Positions 7,913-16,330 of a stretch of 58,096 bases of DNA are shown here, piece by piece. The notes below the pieces were generated by a model. The model was not told the DNA's origin and ran no database searches. It was given only the letters and a program-made list of their open reading frames with translations. Each line of letters opens with the position of its first letter. Within the stretch, counting starts at the first letter, position 1. A program made the position numbers and the translations under genes. The DNA comes from Actinomycetota bacterium (lineage in GTDB: Bacteria > Actinomycetota > Actinomycetes > S36-B12 > UBA5976): NCBI GenBank assembly GCA_947448865.1, contig CANFOW010000006.1, positions 1-58,096 of the forward strand, in the 5' to 3' direction.

Positions 7913-9367
7913 ATGGAACATGGGGGAAGAATTTTTGCGCAACGCTATGCCTTAGATGTGCAAGTAACATCCGTTGTTGGAATCCCTATGTGGCGCGCCA
8001 TGGACGATGTCCTCAAGCGTTGGGTTGGTGTCTACTTGCTGCCTTCCACGGATTCTCGAGCCGAAACTTTTAGACAGGCTGCGTTAGGCGTATCTGGTAT
8101 TGACGATCGTCACGTCGTCACTGTTATCGATGTTATTGAAAATGGCGTCATTCAAGGCATGTCACACATCTCGCCGACGGACACCTTTCTTGGCGTTGTT
8201 GTTGAATGGGTTGAAGGTCAAAGCTTGGATCAACGTTTGGTTCTTGGGCAAGAAGTCCTCGATCCGCGCGATGCCTTACACATCACTATGTCCATTGCTC
8301 GAACCTTAGAACAGGCACATAACCAAGGCGTTTATCACGCTCGGTTGCGGCCGCACAACATTGTTTTTGGTGATTCGCAGGAAATTCGGTTAACCGGATT
8401 CGGTGTGGAAAGTGCGATTCTGGGCGCAGACAGTGTCGACGGCAAGAAGGTTGACATCCAAGGCCTGGGTAACTTGTTGTTTGCCATGGTCACTGGAACG
8501 TGGCCACACGGAAGTCAAGATGGCGTTCCTGATTCAGGATTGCGAAATGCGGACGCTGTTCCCAGTATGGTCGTTGGAGGTATTTCCTCTGGCATAGATA
8601 GGTTCTACCGCCAGACCCAAAATGGTGACTTTATTACGATGCACGAGGCAATTAATGGGCTCAGTATTGGCACGGTGGATACTCCGGATGCCGATTCTTC
8701 CGCAATAACTCGTCTGTCTGCACACTCCATTGCCTGGCATGGATCTTCGGAAACCAAGTCGCATCGCGTAAGAGCGACTTCGCTTGCCATGGTTTCCGTT
8801 TTGATTTTTGGTTGGGTTGGTTGGCAACTTTTGACTCGCAACTTCCAGCAAGGCGACGTACCTAATGCAATTGTGGTGAACCCGTTTCCGGTCATAAGCG
8901 TGCTTCCGACTAGTTCGCCGGTGTCCGAGCTTGCCACAATTGTGGCCGCAACCGACTACGACCCATTTGGTGACCAGACCGAAAACCCAGACAAAACCAA
9001 GTTAGCTATTGATGGAAACCTCAGCACTGCTTGGCCGACGGTCCAATATAGACAAAACAACCTTGCCGGAAAGCCGGGCGTTGGTTTGCTTCTGGACTTA
9101 GGTAGCTCGCGCGCAGTGAGCACTGTGACTATTGATTTTGCTCAACCTGGAAACTCAGCCACCGTGTTTGTCTCAGACAGTTCGGCACCCGATACAGCGA
9201 CTGAATCGCCTATAGGAAGTGTGTCATCCGCAGGCGATAAGGCAACTATCGAAGCGACCAGCGCAAAATCTGGTCGCTATGTGTTGGTATGGATCACTTC
9301 GGTTCCTCAAGCGTCCAACGGAAGTTGGCAAGGGGGAATAGCCGAAGTCGAAGTGCGGTTGAAGTAG
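7913..9367 (+). CDS. Membrane pseudokinase with extracellular galactose-binding-like domain
   Basis: Protein of 484 aa with a kinase-like fold (about 10-250), one membrane helix (about 288-308, LAMVSVLIFGWVGWQLL) and an extracellular beta domain resembling F5/8 type C folds (about 345-484). Every catalytic kinase signature is altered. The VAIK lysine position is Tyr41 (VGVYLL). HRDLKPEN is HARLRPHN (142-149), losing the catalytic Asp. DFG is GFG (162-164). It therefore looks like a pseudokinase. In M. tuberculosis the same kinase-helix-extracellular arrangement is the C-terminal half of MviN/MurJ, where the phosphorylated pseudokinase recruits FhaA. Here it is a separate gene, 18 nt after murJ. 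Regulation of MurJ is inferred from this homology and position. Confidence 0.85.
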   Translation: MEHGGRIFAQRYALDVQVTSVVGIPMWRAMDDVLKRWVGVYLLPSTDSRAETFRQAALGVSGIDDRHVVTVIDVIENGVIQGMSHISPTDTFLGVVVEWVEGQSLDQRLVLGQEVLDPRDALHITMSIARTLEQAHNQGVYHARLRPHNIVFGDSQEIRLTGFGVESAILGADSVDGKKVDIQGLGNLLFAMVTGTWPHGSQDGVPDSGLRNADAVPSMVVGGISSGIDRFYRQTQNGDFITMHEAINGLSIGTVDTPDADSSAITRLSAHSIAWHGSSETKSHRVRATSLAMVSVLIFGWVGWQLLTRNFQQGDVPNAIVVNPFPVISVLPTSSPVSELATIVAATDYDPFGDQTENPDKTKLAIDGNLSTAWPTVQYRQNNLAGKPGVGLLLDLGSSRAVSTVTIDFAQPGNSATVFVSDSSAPDTATESPIGSVSSAGDKATIEATSAKSGRYVLVWITSVPQASNGSWQGGIAEVEVRLK

Positions 9368-9456
9368 TTACGTACTGCCAAGTGGCTCCGACAACTAAGT
9401 CGAGACTCGTTGAACGTAAACTTCACTTAAGCCGTTTTTTATCCTGAGGAATTCAC

Positions 9457-10386
9457 ATGTCGCCACGCGAAGTCATCATTGTTGGTTCTGGACCCGCAGG
9501 ATACACAGCAACTATTTATGCAGCCCGTGCACAGCTTAAGCCTCTAGTTTTTGAAGGTGCTGTGACATCCGGTGGCGCACTCATGAACACGACTGAAGTC
9601 GAGAATTTTCCAGGATTTCCTGAAGGCATTATGGGTCCGAGTTTGATGGAGAACATGCGTAAGCAGGCCGAACGATTTGATGCCGAGCTCATTACCGATG
9701 ACATCGTGTCAATGGATCTGACCTCAGACATTAAAACTGTGGTTGACGGATCGGGTCGCAGTTACGAAGCGCACAGCGTGATTTTGGCAATGGGTTCAAG
9801 TTACCGCCAGCTAGGTTTACCGAATGAAACTGCGCTGTCCGGACACGGTGTGTCATGGTGCGCTACTTGCGATGGTTTCTTTTTCCGTGATCAGGACATC
9901 GCTGTTGTAGGTGGCGGCGATTCCGCGATTGAAGAAGCGACTTTTCTGACACGCTTCGCGCGAAGCGTGACCTTGATTCATCGCCGCGATGAACTTCGCG
10001 CGAGCAAAATCATGGCTGATCGTGCGCACAATGATCCAAAAATTAAGTTTGCCTGGAATAGTGAAGTTGCCGAATTGCTCGGTGACAAGAAACTTGAAAG
10101 CATAACACTGCGAGACACCTCGTCTGGTGAATTGCGCCAACTCGATGTCACGGGATTGTTTGTTGCTATCGGTCACGATCCTCGCTCGGAGCTCATTAAA
10201 GGAGTTGTGGAACTCGACGAACAGGGATATGTCCTGACCCAAGCGGGCTCAACAACGACAAATGTTTCGGGCGTTTTTGCGTGCGGTGACTTAGTTGACC
10301 ATACGTATCGTCAAGCGATCACGGCCGCCGGCTCAGGATGTTCGGCAGCCTTAGATGCTGAGCGGTTTCTCGCCGCACGGCATTAA
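9457..10386 (+). CDS. trxB: Thioredoxin-disulfide reductase
   Basis: Low-molecular-weight NADPH-dependent flavoprotein (309 aa) that reduces thioredoxin in the cytoplasm. The FAD-binding GSGPAGYTA is near the N-terminus, the redox-active CATC lies within WCATCDGFF (about 133-141), and the NADPH-binding [12 protein letters not shown] follows. The C-terminal FAD motif GVFACGDL is present. The start ATG is preceded by GAGGA at suitable spacing. It is followed by trxA after a 71-nt gap that contains a strong hairpin. Its position between the murJ module and cwlM is the same as in mycobacteria. Confidence 0.96.
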   Translation: MSPREVIIVGSGPAGYTATIYAARAQLKPLVFEGAVTSGGALMNTTEVENFPGFPEGIMGPSLMENMRKQAERFDAELITDDIVSMDLTSDIKTVVDGSGRSYEAHSVILAMGSSYRQLGLPNETALSGHGVSWCATCDGFFFRDQDIAVVGGGDSAIEEATFLTRFARSVTLIHRRDELRASKIMADRAHNDPKIKFAWNSEVAELLGDKKLESITLRDTSSGELRQLDVTGLFVAIGHDPRSELIKGVVELDEQGYVLTQAGSTTTNVSGVFACGDLVDHTYRQAITAAGSGCSAALDAERFLAARH

Positions 10387-10400
10387 TCAACAAGACCCGA

Positions 10401-10436
10401 TACGTTTTATGCTTGTCAATAGCAAGCGAAAACGTA
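10401..10436 (+). promoter_or_regulatory. Long hairpin in the trxB-trxA intergenic leader
   Basis: TACGTTTT-at-GCTTG (10401-10415) pairs with CAAGC-g-AAAACGTA (10423-10436). This gives 8 bp plus 5 bp of perfect stem separated by a small internal loop (at versus g), with a 7-nt terminal loop. No U-run follows, so it is not a standard intrinsic terminator. It ends 21 nt before the trxA ATG, upstream of the GGGGAAA ribosome-binding site. It could be an operator, an mRNA-processing or stabilising element, or a weak attenuator. Confidence 0.55.
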
Positions 10437-10457
10437 CGACTATGAAATGGGGAAACC

Positions 10458-10781
10458 ATGAGTTCAGCAGTTAATGTGTCACAGGCCGACTTCCAAAGCG
10501 TCGTACTCGAAAGCACCAAGCCAGTTCTTGTTGATTTCTGGGCCGAATGGTGTGGTCCATGTAAGCAAGTTGCTCCGATTTTGGATGAAATCGCAGCCGA
10601 GCACGGCGACAAGCTCACAATTGTGAAGGTCAATGTTGACGAAAACCCAGGACTTGCTGCCAATTACGGCATCACATCCATTCCTGCGCTCAACGTGTAC
10701 CAGAACGGTGATCTGGTTCAGCAAATCATCGGTGCGAAGCCAAAAGCGGCTTTGCTAGGTCTGTTGTCTGAGTACATCTAA
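10458..10781 (+). CDS. trxA: Thioredoxin
   Basis: Classical cytoplasmic thioredoxin of 107 aa with active site WCGPC (31-35) in the context FWAEWCGPCK and the cis-proline loop SIPAL further on. It is reduced by the upstream TrxB and serves as a general disulfide reductant, for example for ribonucleotide reductase. The start is set by ATG with GGGGAAACC just upstream. The gene ends 6 nt before cwlM, so the two are probably co-transcribed. Confidence 0.96.
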   Translation: MSSAVNVSQADFQSVVLESTKPVLVDFWAEWCGPCKQVAPILDEIAAEHGDKLTIVKVNVDENPGLAANYGITSIPALNVYQNGDLVQQIIGAKPKAALLGLLSEYI

Positions 10782-10787
10782 GACCTA

Positions 10788-11873
10788 ATGCCTGCCGTGA
10801 TCCTTAGGCACGGCGATACTGGACCTGGTGTGACTGAGGTTCGAGATCGCTTAATTCAACTTGGGTTGATGTCAAGTGGTAGCAGCACGTCCCACGACAT
10901 ATTTGATGACGAGTTGGAATCTTCGCTTCGTGAGTTCCAGCAAAGTCGAGGCCTGACTGTTGATGGCACAGTCGGGCCACAAACTTTGCGTCGACTTGAA
11001 GAGTCTCGGTGGTCACTTGGTGATCGAGTACTGACCTATACGCCTGGGCACATGATTCACGGTGAAGATGTTGCTCAATTACAACAAAGATTGTTGGAGC
11101 TCGGTTTCACGCTAGATCGAGTAGACGGAGTTTTCGGCCGCATTACAGACTCGGCCGTTCGTGAATTTCAGCGCAATGTGGGAATCGCTGTTGACGGCAT
11201 TGCGGGTCCAGAAGTTTTTCGATCCCTCATGCGACTGGCTCGAACAGTGGCTGGTGGAAATCAAGCGCACTTGCGTGAACTGGCTTCGTGGGATGCTTCA
11301 TCACGCGGACCCTCTATTGATTCCGTATCGATTTTGATTGATCCCAGCGATGACAAACGTTTGCTCCTCGGCACCAACCTCAGCGAAGCGGACGTGTGTT
11401 GGGACATAGCGAATCGACTTGAAGGACGTTTGATGGCTATGGGATCACTTGCAGTTCTGACTCGATCGGGTCGTAATCATTCCGGTGATGAGCGAGCTCG
11501 CGCAGATTTAGCAAATGATCAAAAAATTGATTTTGTTATTTCACTTCGGTGTGATGCAAGTTCATCTGAACGCGCTCATGGTGTTTCGACTTATTTCTTT
11601 GGTCATGCTTTTTCTCGATCTGCAACTGGTATGCGTTTAGCGGAAATCATTCAGGAAGAAGTTTGCGCTCATACTGAGTTGTTAGATTGCCGCACTCACG
11701 CGAAAACTTGGGACCTGCTGCGCATGACGCGGATGCCTGCGGTGCGCATCGAATTAGGTTATGTGTCTAACCCGCAAGACTGTGAACTTCTCGCTCGCGA
11801 AGATACCCGCGACCACATTGCTGGCGCAATAGCTTCTGCAATCACTCGGATTTTGGCGCCACGGATTGGTTAA
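10788..11873 (+). CDS. cwlM: CwlM-like cytoplasmic amidase homologue (predicted inactive)
   Basis: Protein of 361 aa with two peptidoglycan-binding (PGB_1) repeats (about 8-70 and 85-150) and a C-terminal Amidase_3 domain (about 178-357). It has no signal peptide. Active Amidase_3 enzymes bind zinc through His (DPGHGG), Glu and His (SxHxN). Here the first site reads DPSDD (His to Asp188) and the third reads SLRCD (His to Arg254). Glu200 and the catalytic Glu of IELGYVSN remain. Two of three zinc ligands are lost, so hydrolysis is unlikely. In M. tuberculosis the equivalent CwlM is cytoplasmic, is phosphorylated by PknB and activates MurA. The same regulatory role is inferred here. Confidence 0.88.
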   Translation: MPAVILRHGDTGPGVTEVRDRLIQLGLMSSGSSTSHDIFDDELESSLREFQQSRGLTVDGTVGPQTLRRLEESRWSLGDRVLTYTPGHMIHGEDVAQLQQRLLELGFTLDRVDGVFGRITDSAVREFQRNVGIAVDGIAGPEVFRSLMRLARTVAGGNQAHLRELASWDASSRGPSIDSVSILIDPSDDKRLLLGTNLSEADVCWDIANRLEGRLMAMGSLAVLTRSGRNHSGDERARADLANDQKIDFVISLRCDASSSERAHGVSTYFFGHAFSRSATGMRLAEIIQEEVCAHTELLDCRTHAKTWDLLRMTRMPAVRIELGYVSNPQDCELLAREDTRDHIAGAIASAITRILAPRIG

Positions 11874-11917
11874 TACCCAATGAGACGTGAGTCACATTAA
11901 CGGAGTATGAACTACTT

Positions 11918-11942
11918 GCCCACAGGTGGACAACTTGTGGGT
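11918..11942. terminator. Hairpin between convergent cwlM and parB (putative bidirectional terminator)
   Basis: GCCCACAGGT (11918-11927) can pair with ACTTGTGGGT (11933-11942) around a 5-nt loop. The stem is 10 bp including two G-U pairs. It sits in the 74-bp gap between two convergent stop codons, where a shared terminator is expected. No strong U-run follows on either strand, so the call is tentative. Confidence 0.4.
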
Positions 11943-11947
11943 ATCTC

Positions 11948-12982
11948 TTAACTCAGCCTGTCGCCGAAAACATCACGCTTTGGCGGATCAATGACTTCTA
12001 CAATTCTGCGTAGGTCTTCTAGTGTGGCAAATTCAATAACAACTTTGCCTTTGCTTCGACCCAGCGCAACGGTAACGCGAGTGTCTAGACGTTCCGACAT
12101 GCGATTGCCTAAGTCAGTTAATCCAGGTGCGCTGATTGTTCCCGCAGTTTTCTTCGAGGGCTTTGCTGATTTAGTTTTTCCGCCAGCACCTAAGGAGACA
12201 ATTTCTTCCACGGTGCGAACCGAGAGACCTTCGGCAACAATGCGGGAGGCAAGCTTTTCGATGTCTGCTGAATCTGCCAAGCCTAAAAGTGCGCGAGCAT
12301 GACCGGCTGAAATTACCCCCGCAGCAACCCGGCGCTGAACAGCCGGAGGCAGGTTCAGCAAACGCAGAGTGTTTGTGATTTGCGGACGTGAGCGTCCGAG
12401 TCTGGTGGCAAGTTGATCCTGGGTGCACCCAAAATCTGCCAAAAGTTGCTGATATGCCGATGCTTCTTCGAGTGCGGTTAATTGCGAACGGTGCAGATTC
12501 TCGAGTAACGCATCACGAAGCATGGCATCATCGGCCGTGTCTCGAATCAGGGCTGGGATTGTTTTTAAGCCAGCTTGCTTGGAGGCACGTAGTCGTCGCT
12601 CTCCGGCGATGAGTTCGTAGCCCGACCCTGACTTACGCACAACGATGGGTTGCAGCAATCCCACTTCTTTAATGGAAAATACGAGTTCCGCTAATGCCTC
12701 TTCATCAAAAACAGTTCGGGGCTGATTTGGGTTTGGTGAGATGCTCTTGACTGGCAATTCCACCAAAGTTAGGCCCGCGACTTCCATTGGGCTGCTCGTT
12801 GCAATCCTGGCTACGCCCGGAGCAATTGTGCCGGTGGTTTTGCGTGCTGGCGGTTTTGCTGCGGCTTTCGCTGGCGGCGTTGCTGCAGTTTTCTTAGCTG
12901 GCTTAGCTCCTGTCGATGTTCCACGTGAAACAGTCGGCATCAAAGCATCGAGGCCTTTGCCTAATCCTTGTCGTTTTGCCAT
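11948..12982 (-). CDS. parB: Chromosome-partitioning protein ParB
   Basis: Protein of 344 aa that binds parS and spreads as a CTP-dependent clamp to load segregation machinery near the origin. The N-terminus is the typical [15 protein letters not shown], followed by an Ala/Lys/Pro-rich linker (about 25-60). The CTP-binding GERRLRA box follows, and then the HTH domain with [15 protein letters not shown]. The C-terminal dimerisation segment is present. The start has GGAGAAAACC upstream. parA ends 9 nt before it in the same operon. A parS-like site lies inside its own 5' coding region. Confidence 0.96.
   Translation of the reverse strand: MAKRQGLGKGLDALMPTVSRGTSTGAKPAKKTAATPPAKAAAKPPARKTTGTIAPGVARIATSSPMEVAGLTLVELPVKSISPNPNQPRTVFDEEALAELVFSIKEVGLLQPIVVRKSGSGYELIAGERRLRASKQAGLKTIPALIRDTADDAMLRDALLENLHRSQLTALEEASAYQQLLADFGCTQDQLATRLGRSRPQITNTLRLLNLPPAVQRRVAAGVISAGHARALLGLADSADIEKLASRIVAEGLSVRTVEEIVSLGAGGKTKSAKPSKKTAGTISAPGLTDLGNRMSERLDTRVTVALGRSKGKVVIEFATLEDLRRIVEVIDPPKRDVFGDRLS
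12917..12932. promoter_or_regulatory. parS: parS site 1 (15/16, inside parB)
   Basis: TGTTCCACGTGAAACA differs at one base from the consensus TGTTTCACGTGAAACA. It lies within the parB coding sequence, in codons around the TVSRG segment. Together with three further sites at 14.5-15.1 kb it forms a parS cluster about 2-4 kb from dnaA, the usual distance for ParABS. Confidence 0.85.
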
Positions 12983-12991
12983 GGTTTTCTC

Positions 12992-13867
12992 CTACCCCCG
13001 ATTCGCGATTTCGCGAGCTGCTGCTAAATATGCCACCGCGCCAGTAGACCCTGGGTCGTAGGTCATCACTGACTGACCAAATGACGGTGCTTCGGCCACG
13101 TATGTTGAACGAGGAATTGCGGTTGTGAGAACTTTGTCGCCAAAGTATTCCCGGACCGAATCTGCTACCTGCGTCGATAAGTTTGTGGACCCGTTGTACA
13201 TCGTGAGCAAAATAGTGCTCACAGCAAGATCTGGGTTTAGTCGTTCCTGGGCAAACTCAATAGTGCGCAATAGTTGCTGAACACCTTCAAGGGCGTAGAA
13301 CTCACATTGGATTGGAATCAACACTTCCGAGACGGCTGCCAGCGCGTTAATTGTTAACATGCCTAAACTCGGTGGACAATCTACAAACACATAATCCATG
13401 TCGTATTCAGACAGGAAAATGTCTAGCGCCATTTTTAGGCGAAATGCTCGCTCGTCTTCGGTCACCTGGGTGATGAGCTCAATGTCCGCGCCAGCTAGAT
13501 CAAGCGAAGCCGGCAAACACCACAACGACTCATATCCAGGCGCCAGCACCATCATGTCTGCGATTGGTTCTTTATCAACTAAAACGTCATATGTGCCCGT
13601 GGCATCTTCTTGATGGTCCACGCCAAAAGCAGTGGACGCATTTCCCTGCGGATCAAGATCAATAACTAGCACTTTGAGTCCACCAAGAGCCATGGATGCC
13701 GCAATGTTGACAGCCGTTGTTGTCTTACCCACGCCGCCTTTTTGGTTGGCAATAGTCAGGACGCGGGTATTTTGAGGTGCGGGAAATGTGCCTTTGAGAC
13801 TAGTCCGTACATACACGGCGGCGGCCGCCGCATGCGCGAGCGGAGTGTCTTCGTCGTCAAAGGTCAT
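12992..13867 (-). CDS. parA: Chromosome-partitioning ATPase ParA (Soj)
   Basis: Deviant-Walker ATPase of 291 aa that binds nucleoid DNA and drives movement of ParB-parS complexes. The signature KGGVGKTT is at 43-50, with the Walker A' lysine present. The Walker B segment is FVDCPPSLGMLTINAL. A variable N-terminal extension of about 30 residues precedes the core, as in other actinobacteria. The ATG is at 13867. It follows rsmG by 59 nt and precedes parB by 9 nt. Confidence 0.96.
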   Translation of the reverse strand: MTFDDEDTPLAHAAAAAVYVRTSLKGTFPAPQNTRVLTIANQKGGVGKTTTAVNIAASMALGGLKVLVIDLDPQGNASTAFGVDHQEDATGTYDVLVDKEPIADMMVLAPGYESLWCLPASLDLAGADIELITQVTEDERAFRLKMALDIFLSEYDMDYVFVDCPPSLGMLTINALAAVSEVLIPIQCEFYALEGVQQLLRTIEFAQERLNPDLAVSTILLTMYNGSTNLSTQVADSVREYFGDKVLTTAIPRSTYVAEAPSFGQSVMTYDPGSTGAVAYLAAAREIANRG

Positions 13868-13926
13868 GGGAAGTTACCTCAGTTGTGTGTTGTGGGTGAC
13901 TAAATCGTATGCCGAAGTGCCCGATT

Positions 13927-14535
13927 CTAGAAATGCACCCTGACAACTGTGGTCGGTGGCTCAACAAAGGCCGTGCCGCACTCAACGATATCGACGCTGC
14001 GGTGACCGATTTCAGCACTGGCATCCTGTATTTCTTGCAGGGCAGACGAACCTTTCATGGCGACAATTTGTCCACCCTGACTCGTAAGTGGCGCGCACCA
14101 GGTGAGCAATTTTCCTAACGGAGCCACGGCGCGAGATGTCACTGTCTTGAAAGTGTGGCCCTTAAATTCCTGCGCTCGGCCGCGTAAAACTTTCACCGGA
14201 AGATCAAGGTCAGCAATCACTTCATTTAAAAAGTCGCATCGCCGCTGCAAGGGCTCGATTAAGGTCACCTTGAGATCGGGTCGCACAATCGCCAAAACTA
14301 AACCCGGCAGGCCAGCCCCGCTACCCACGTCACACACTGAATCGCCTTGTGGGATGAGGTCAGCCACAGCCGCGCAATTTGCGATGTGTCGTTCCCACAT
14401 CCGATCGGCTTCGCGTGGCCCCATCAATCCGCGTTCAATTCCTGCTGTCGATAACCAGCGGACATATTCAGTGAGCGTGGCTTCAGCTTCTGGATAAACC
14501 AACAACAAAGGGTGATGTTTCACGTGAAACACCAC
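13927..14535 (-). CDS. rsmG: 16S rRNA (guanine527-N7)-methyltransferase RsmG
   Basis: SAM-dependent methyltransferase (about 202 aa, also called GidB) that modifies G527 of 16S rRNA; loss confers low-level streptomycin resistance in other bacteria. The SAM-binding loop is VCDVGSGAGLPGLVLA, with the ERHIANC segment upstream. Two adjacent GTG codons (14535 and 14532) are possible starts, and AGAAGG directly precedes them. The first codons overlap a perfect parS, so the N-terminus VFHVKH is parS DNA read as protein. It lies between jag and parA in the conserved origin order. Confidence 0.94.
   Translation of the reverse strand: MVFHVKHHPLLLVYPEAEATLTEYVRWLSTAGIERGLMGPREADRMWERHIANCAAVADLIPQGDSVCDVGSGAGLPGLVLAIVRPDLKVTLIEPLQRRCDFLNEVIADLDLPVKVLRGRAQEFKGHTFKTVTSRAVAPLGKLLTWCAPLTSQGGQIVAMKGSSALQEIQDASAEIGHRSVDIVECGTAFVEPPTTVVRVHF
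14516..14531. promoter_or_regulatory. parS: parS site 2 (perfect, overlaps rsmG start)
   Basis: TGTTTCACGTGAAACA is an exact match to the 16-bp parS consensus. It overlaps the first codons of rsmG on the minus strand, where it is translated as VFHVKH. Confidence 0.95.
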
Positions 14536-14550
14536 CCTTCTGTTGAGTCA

Positions 14551-14566
14551 TGTTTCATGTGAAACA
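14551..14566. promoter_or_regulatory. parS: parS site 3 (15/16)
   Basis: TGTTTCATGTGAAACA has a single change at the centre (C to T) from parS. It lies 19 bp from the perfect site, in the jag-rsmG gap. Confidence 0.85.
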
Positions 14567-14588
14567 TGACGAATTTTTCTCTGCCTAG

Positions 14589-15059
14589 TTATTGAGTTGG
14601 CTGAACCACAATCCGACGATTTGGCTCTTCGCCCTTGGACACACTGGAAGCTCCTGCTGCTGCAACTGCATCATGTACGACTTTGCGTTCAAAGGCAGTC
14701 ATGGCCTTAAGTTCAACTGGTTCACCTGTGGCCAACGCCTTTTCGGCCGCTTCTTTACCAATGGCTGACAAGCGCTCTTTTGCCTTGGACCGGTGTCCAG
14801 AAATATCGAGCATAAGACGCGAGCGCTCACCTGCTTCGCGGGTCACCGCTAAGCGAGTCAGTTCTTGTAGCGCGTCAAGCACTTCGCCTTTGGCGCCAAC
14901 AAGCATGTTGAGGTCGGCGCCGACAATGCTTACAAGTGCTCGGTCATTTTCGACAGCCATTTCGATGTCGCCATCTAGGTCGGCAATGTCGAGTAAGCCT
15001 TCAAGGTAATCGGCGGCAATGTCGCCTTCGCGTTCTAGTTCGGAAAGTCGATCAGACAT
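14589..15059 (-). CDS. jag: Jag/KhpB-type KH-R3H RNA-binding protein
   Basis: RNA-binding protein of 156 aa with a KH domain carrying the GxxG-type loop VGAKGEVLDALQ (about 55-67). A C-terminal R3H domain spans about 115-152 (MTAFERKVVHDAVA ... EEPNRRIVV). The N-terminal Jag-N domain of firmicute homologues is absent, which is normal for actinobacteria. KhpB partners KhpA in affecting cell elongation and division in other Gram-positives. The acidic N-terminus is probably flexible. It lies downstream of yidC, separated by 50 nt containing a parS-like site. Confidence 0.92.
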   Translation of the reverse strand: MSDRLSELEREGDIAADYLEGLLDIADLDGDIEMAVENDRALVSIVGADLNMLVGAKGEVLDALQELTRLAVTREAGERSRLMLDISGHRSKAKERLSAIGKEAAEKALATGEPVELKAMTAFERKVVHDAVAAAGASSVSKGEEPNRRIVVQPTQ

Positions 15060-15091
15060 AGTTCAGTCCTTTTTCAATGTTGTTGTAGGGA

Positions 15092-15107
15092 GGTTTCACG
15101 TGAAACG
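15092..15107. promoter_or_regulatory. parS: parS site 4 (14/16, perfect core)
   Basis: GGTTTCACGTGAAACG keeps the perfect 14-bp palindromic core GTTTCACGTGAAAC and differs only at the two outer bases. It lies between yidC and jag. Confidence 0.8.
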
Positions 15108-15109
15108 TA

Positions 15110-16006
15110 TTAGCGCTTCTTTTTCGGCTTTTTCTTAGGCTGGTTTCGGGTCAGGCGTTCTTGTGACTCCTGCTCAGTTTCTTCACTTTGGGTGTCGCCA
15201 AGCTTGGCCAGTTTCGCTTTTTGGCGTGCCTCCAGCGCAGCAAAAGCTGGGGTGCCCGGTTGAGGGCTATTACGGATTACATAAAACTGCTGGCCCATAG
15301 TCCAGAGGTTGGATACACACCAGTACAGCAAAACACCGATAGGGAAGTTAACACCTGAGATAAGGAAAATGAATGGGAAAACGTACAGCAAGATTTTTTG
15401 CTGTTGCACCATCGGATTGTCGGAAGCAGAGTTCTTAACAATCATTTGGCGCTGTGTGAGGAAAGTCGTGCCCACCATCAGAACGATCATGACGAGCGTG
15501 ACCCACATTGTTGATGTTGGGCTAACTGTCTCGGCGCGATGCGTAAAGGTTCCTGAAATCGGCGCACCTAAAATTTTCGCGTCTTGCGCCTGCTTAACAA
15601 GGGCGTCGGTCATTAGGCCGTAAGGCTTGCTTTGCGCAATTCCTTGCAGCACGTGGAATAGCGAATAGAAAATTGGGGCCTGGGCAAGAAGTGGGAAACA
15701 TGACGACAGCGGGTTAGTTCCTGTGTCCTTGTAAAGCTTCATCAATTCTTGGGATTGACGTTCCCGATCGCCGGCGTACTTTTTCTGGATTTCCTTAACT
15801 TGCGGCTGAATGAGCTGCATGTTGCGCTGGCTCTTAATTTGCTTAACAAACAGTGGCACCAGCAGCAATCGGATCAAGATAACAAGTCCAACAATCGCAA
15901 GACCCCAGGCCCAGCCACTATCCGGTGCAAATGTGTTCGACAGCAGTGAGTGGAAAGTGATGAGCACCCACGAGACTGCTTTTTCTATCCAGGACAACGG
16001 GTTCAT
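15110..16006 (-). CDS. yidC: Membrane protein insertase YidC
   Basis: Insertase of 298 aa (Oxa1/Alb3 family) that inserts and folds membrane proteins with or without SecYEG. It shows the five-helix core, with the positively charged cytoplasmic hairpin KQIKSQRNMQLIQPQVKEIQKKY after the first core helix. The basic C-terminal tail (QPKKKPKKKR) is typical of single-YidC Gram-positives and contacts ribosomes. The large periplasmic domain of proteobacterial YidC is absent. The yidD stop and yidC start are directly adjacent, so they are co-translated. Confidence 0.95.
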   Translation of the reverse strand: MNPLSWIEKAVSWVLITFHSLLSNTFAPDSGWAWGLAIVGLVILIRLLLVPLFVKQIKSQRNMQLIQPQVKEIQKKYAGDRERQSQELMKLYKDTGTNPLSSCFPLLAQAPIFYSLFHVLQGIAQSKPYGLMTDALVKQAQDAKILGAPISGTFTHRAETVSPTSTMWVTLVMIVLMVGTTFLTQRQMIVKNSASDNPMVQQQKILLYVFPFIFLISGVNFPIGVLLYWCVSNLWTMGQQFYVIRNSPQPGTPAFAALEARQKAKLAKLGDTQSEETEQESQERLTRNQPKKKPKKKR

Positions 16007-16330
16007 TTAGGCAACTTCCTGACTCTGAAAGATAGTTGAACGTTCAATTACATCTGAGGTGCGCCATTGTCCGCGCACCGGAACATTATCTATGCCCCCG
16101 GCTGCCCAGGGATTACAACGCAGTAGGCGCCACACTGTCAGCGCACTTCCTTTTGCAGCACCATGCACTCGGACAGCTTGCAATCCATAATGCGAACAAG
16201 ACGGGTAGTACCGACATACGGGACCAAGCAGCGGACTAATCGTCATCTGATACGCCCGAATGACACCAACAAGGACCCACACTAAAAGAGCACCAATGGT
16301 CCGGTTCCATAACTGGGTTAATGCGCTCAT
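16007..16330 (-). CDS. yidD: Membrane protein insertion efficiency factor YidD
   Basis: Small membrane-associated protein (107 aa) that assists YidC-dependent insertion. It has the family core [27 protein letters not shown] and the later [14 protein letters not shown] motif, with all three conserved cysteines. A short hydrophobic N-terminal helix is present. The start overlaps the end of rnpA by 4 bp, and the gene abuts yidC. Confidence 0.94.
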   Translation of the reverse strand: MSALTQLWNRTIGALLVWVLVGVIRAYQMTISPLLGPVCRYYPSCSHYGLQAVRVHGAAKGSALTVWRLLRCNPWAAGGIDNVPVRGQWRTSDVIERSTIFQSQEVA

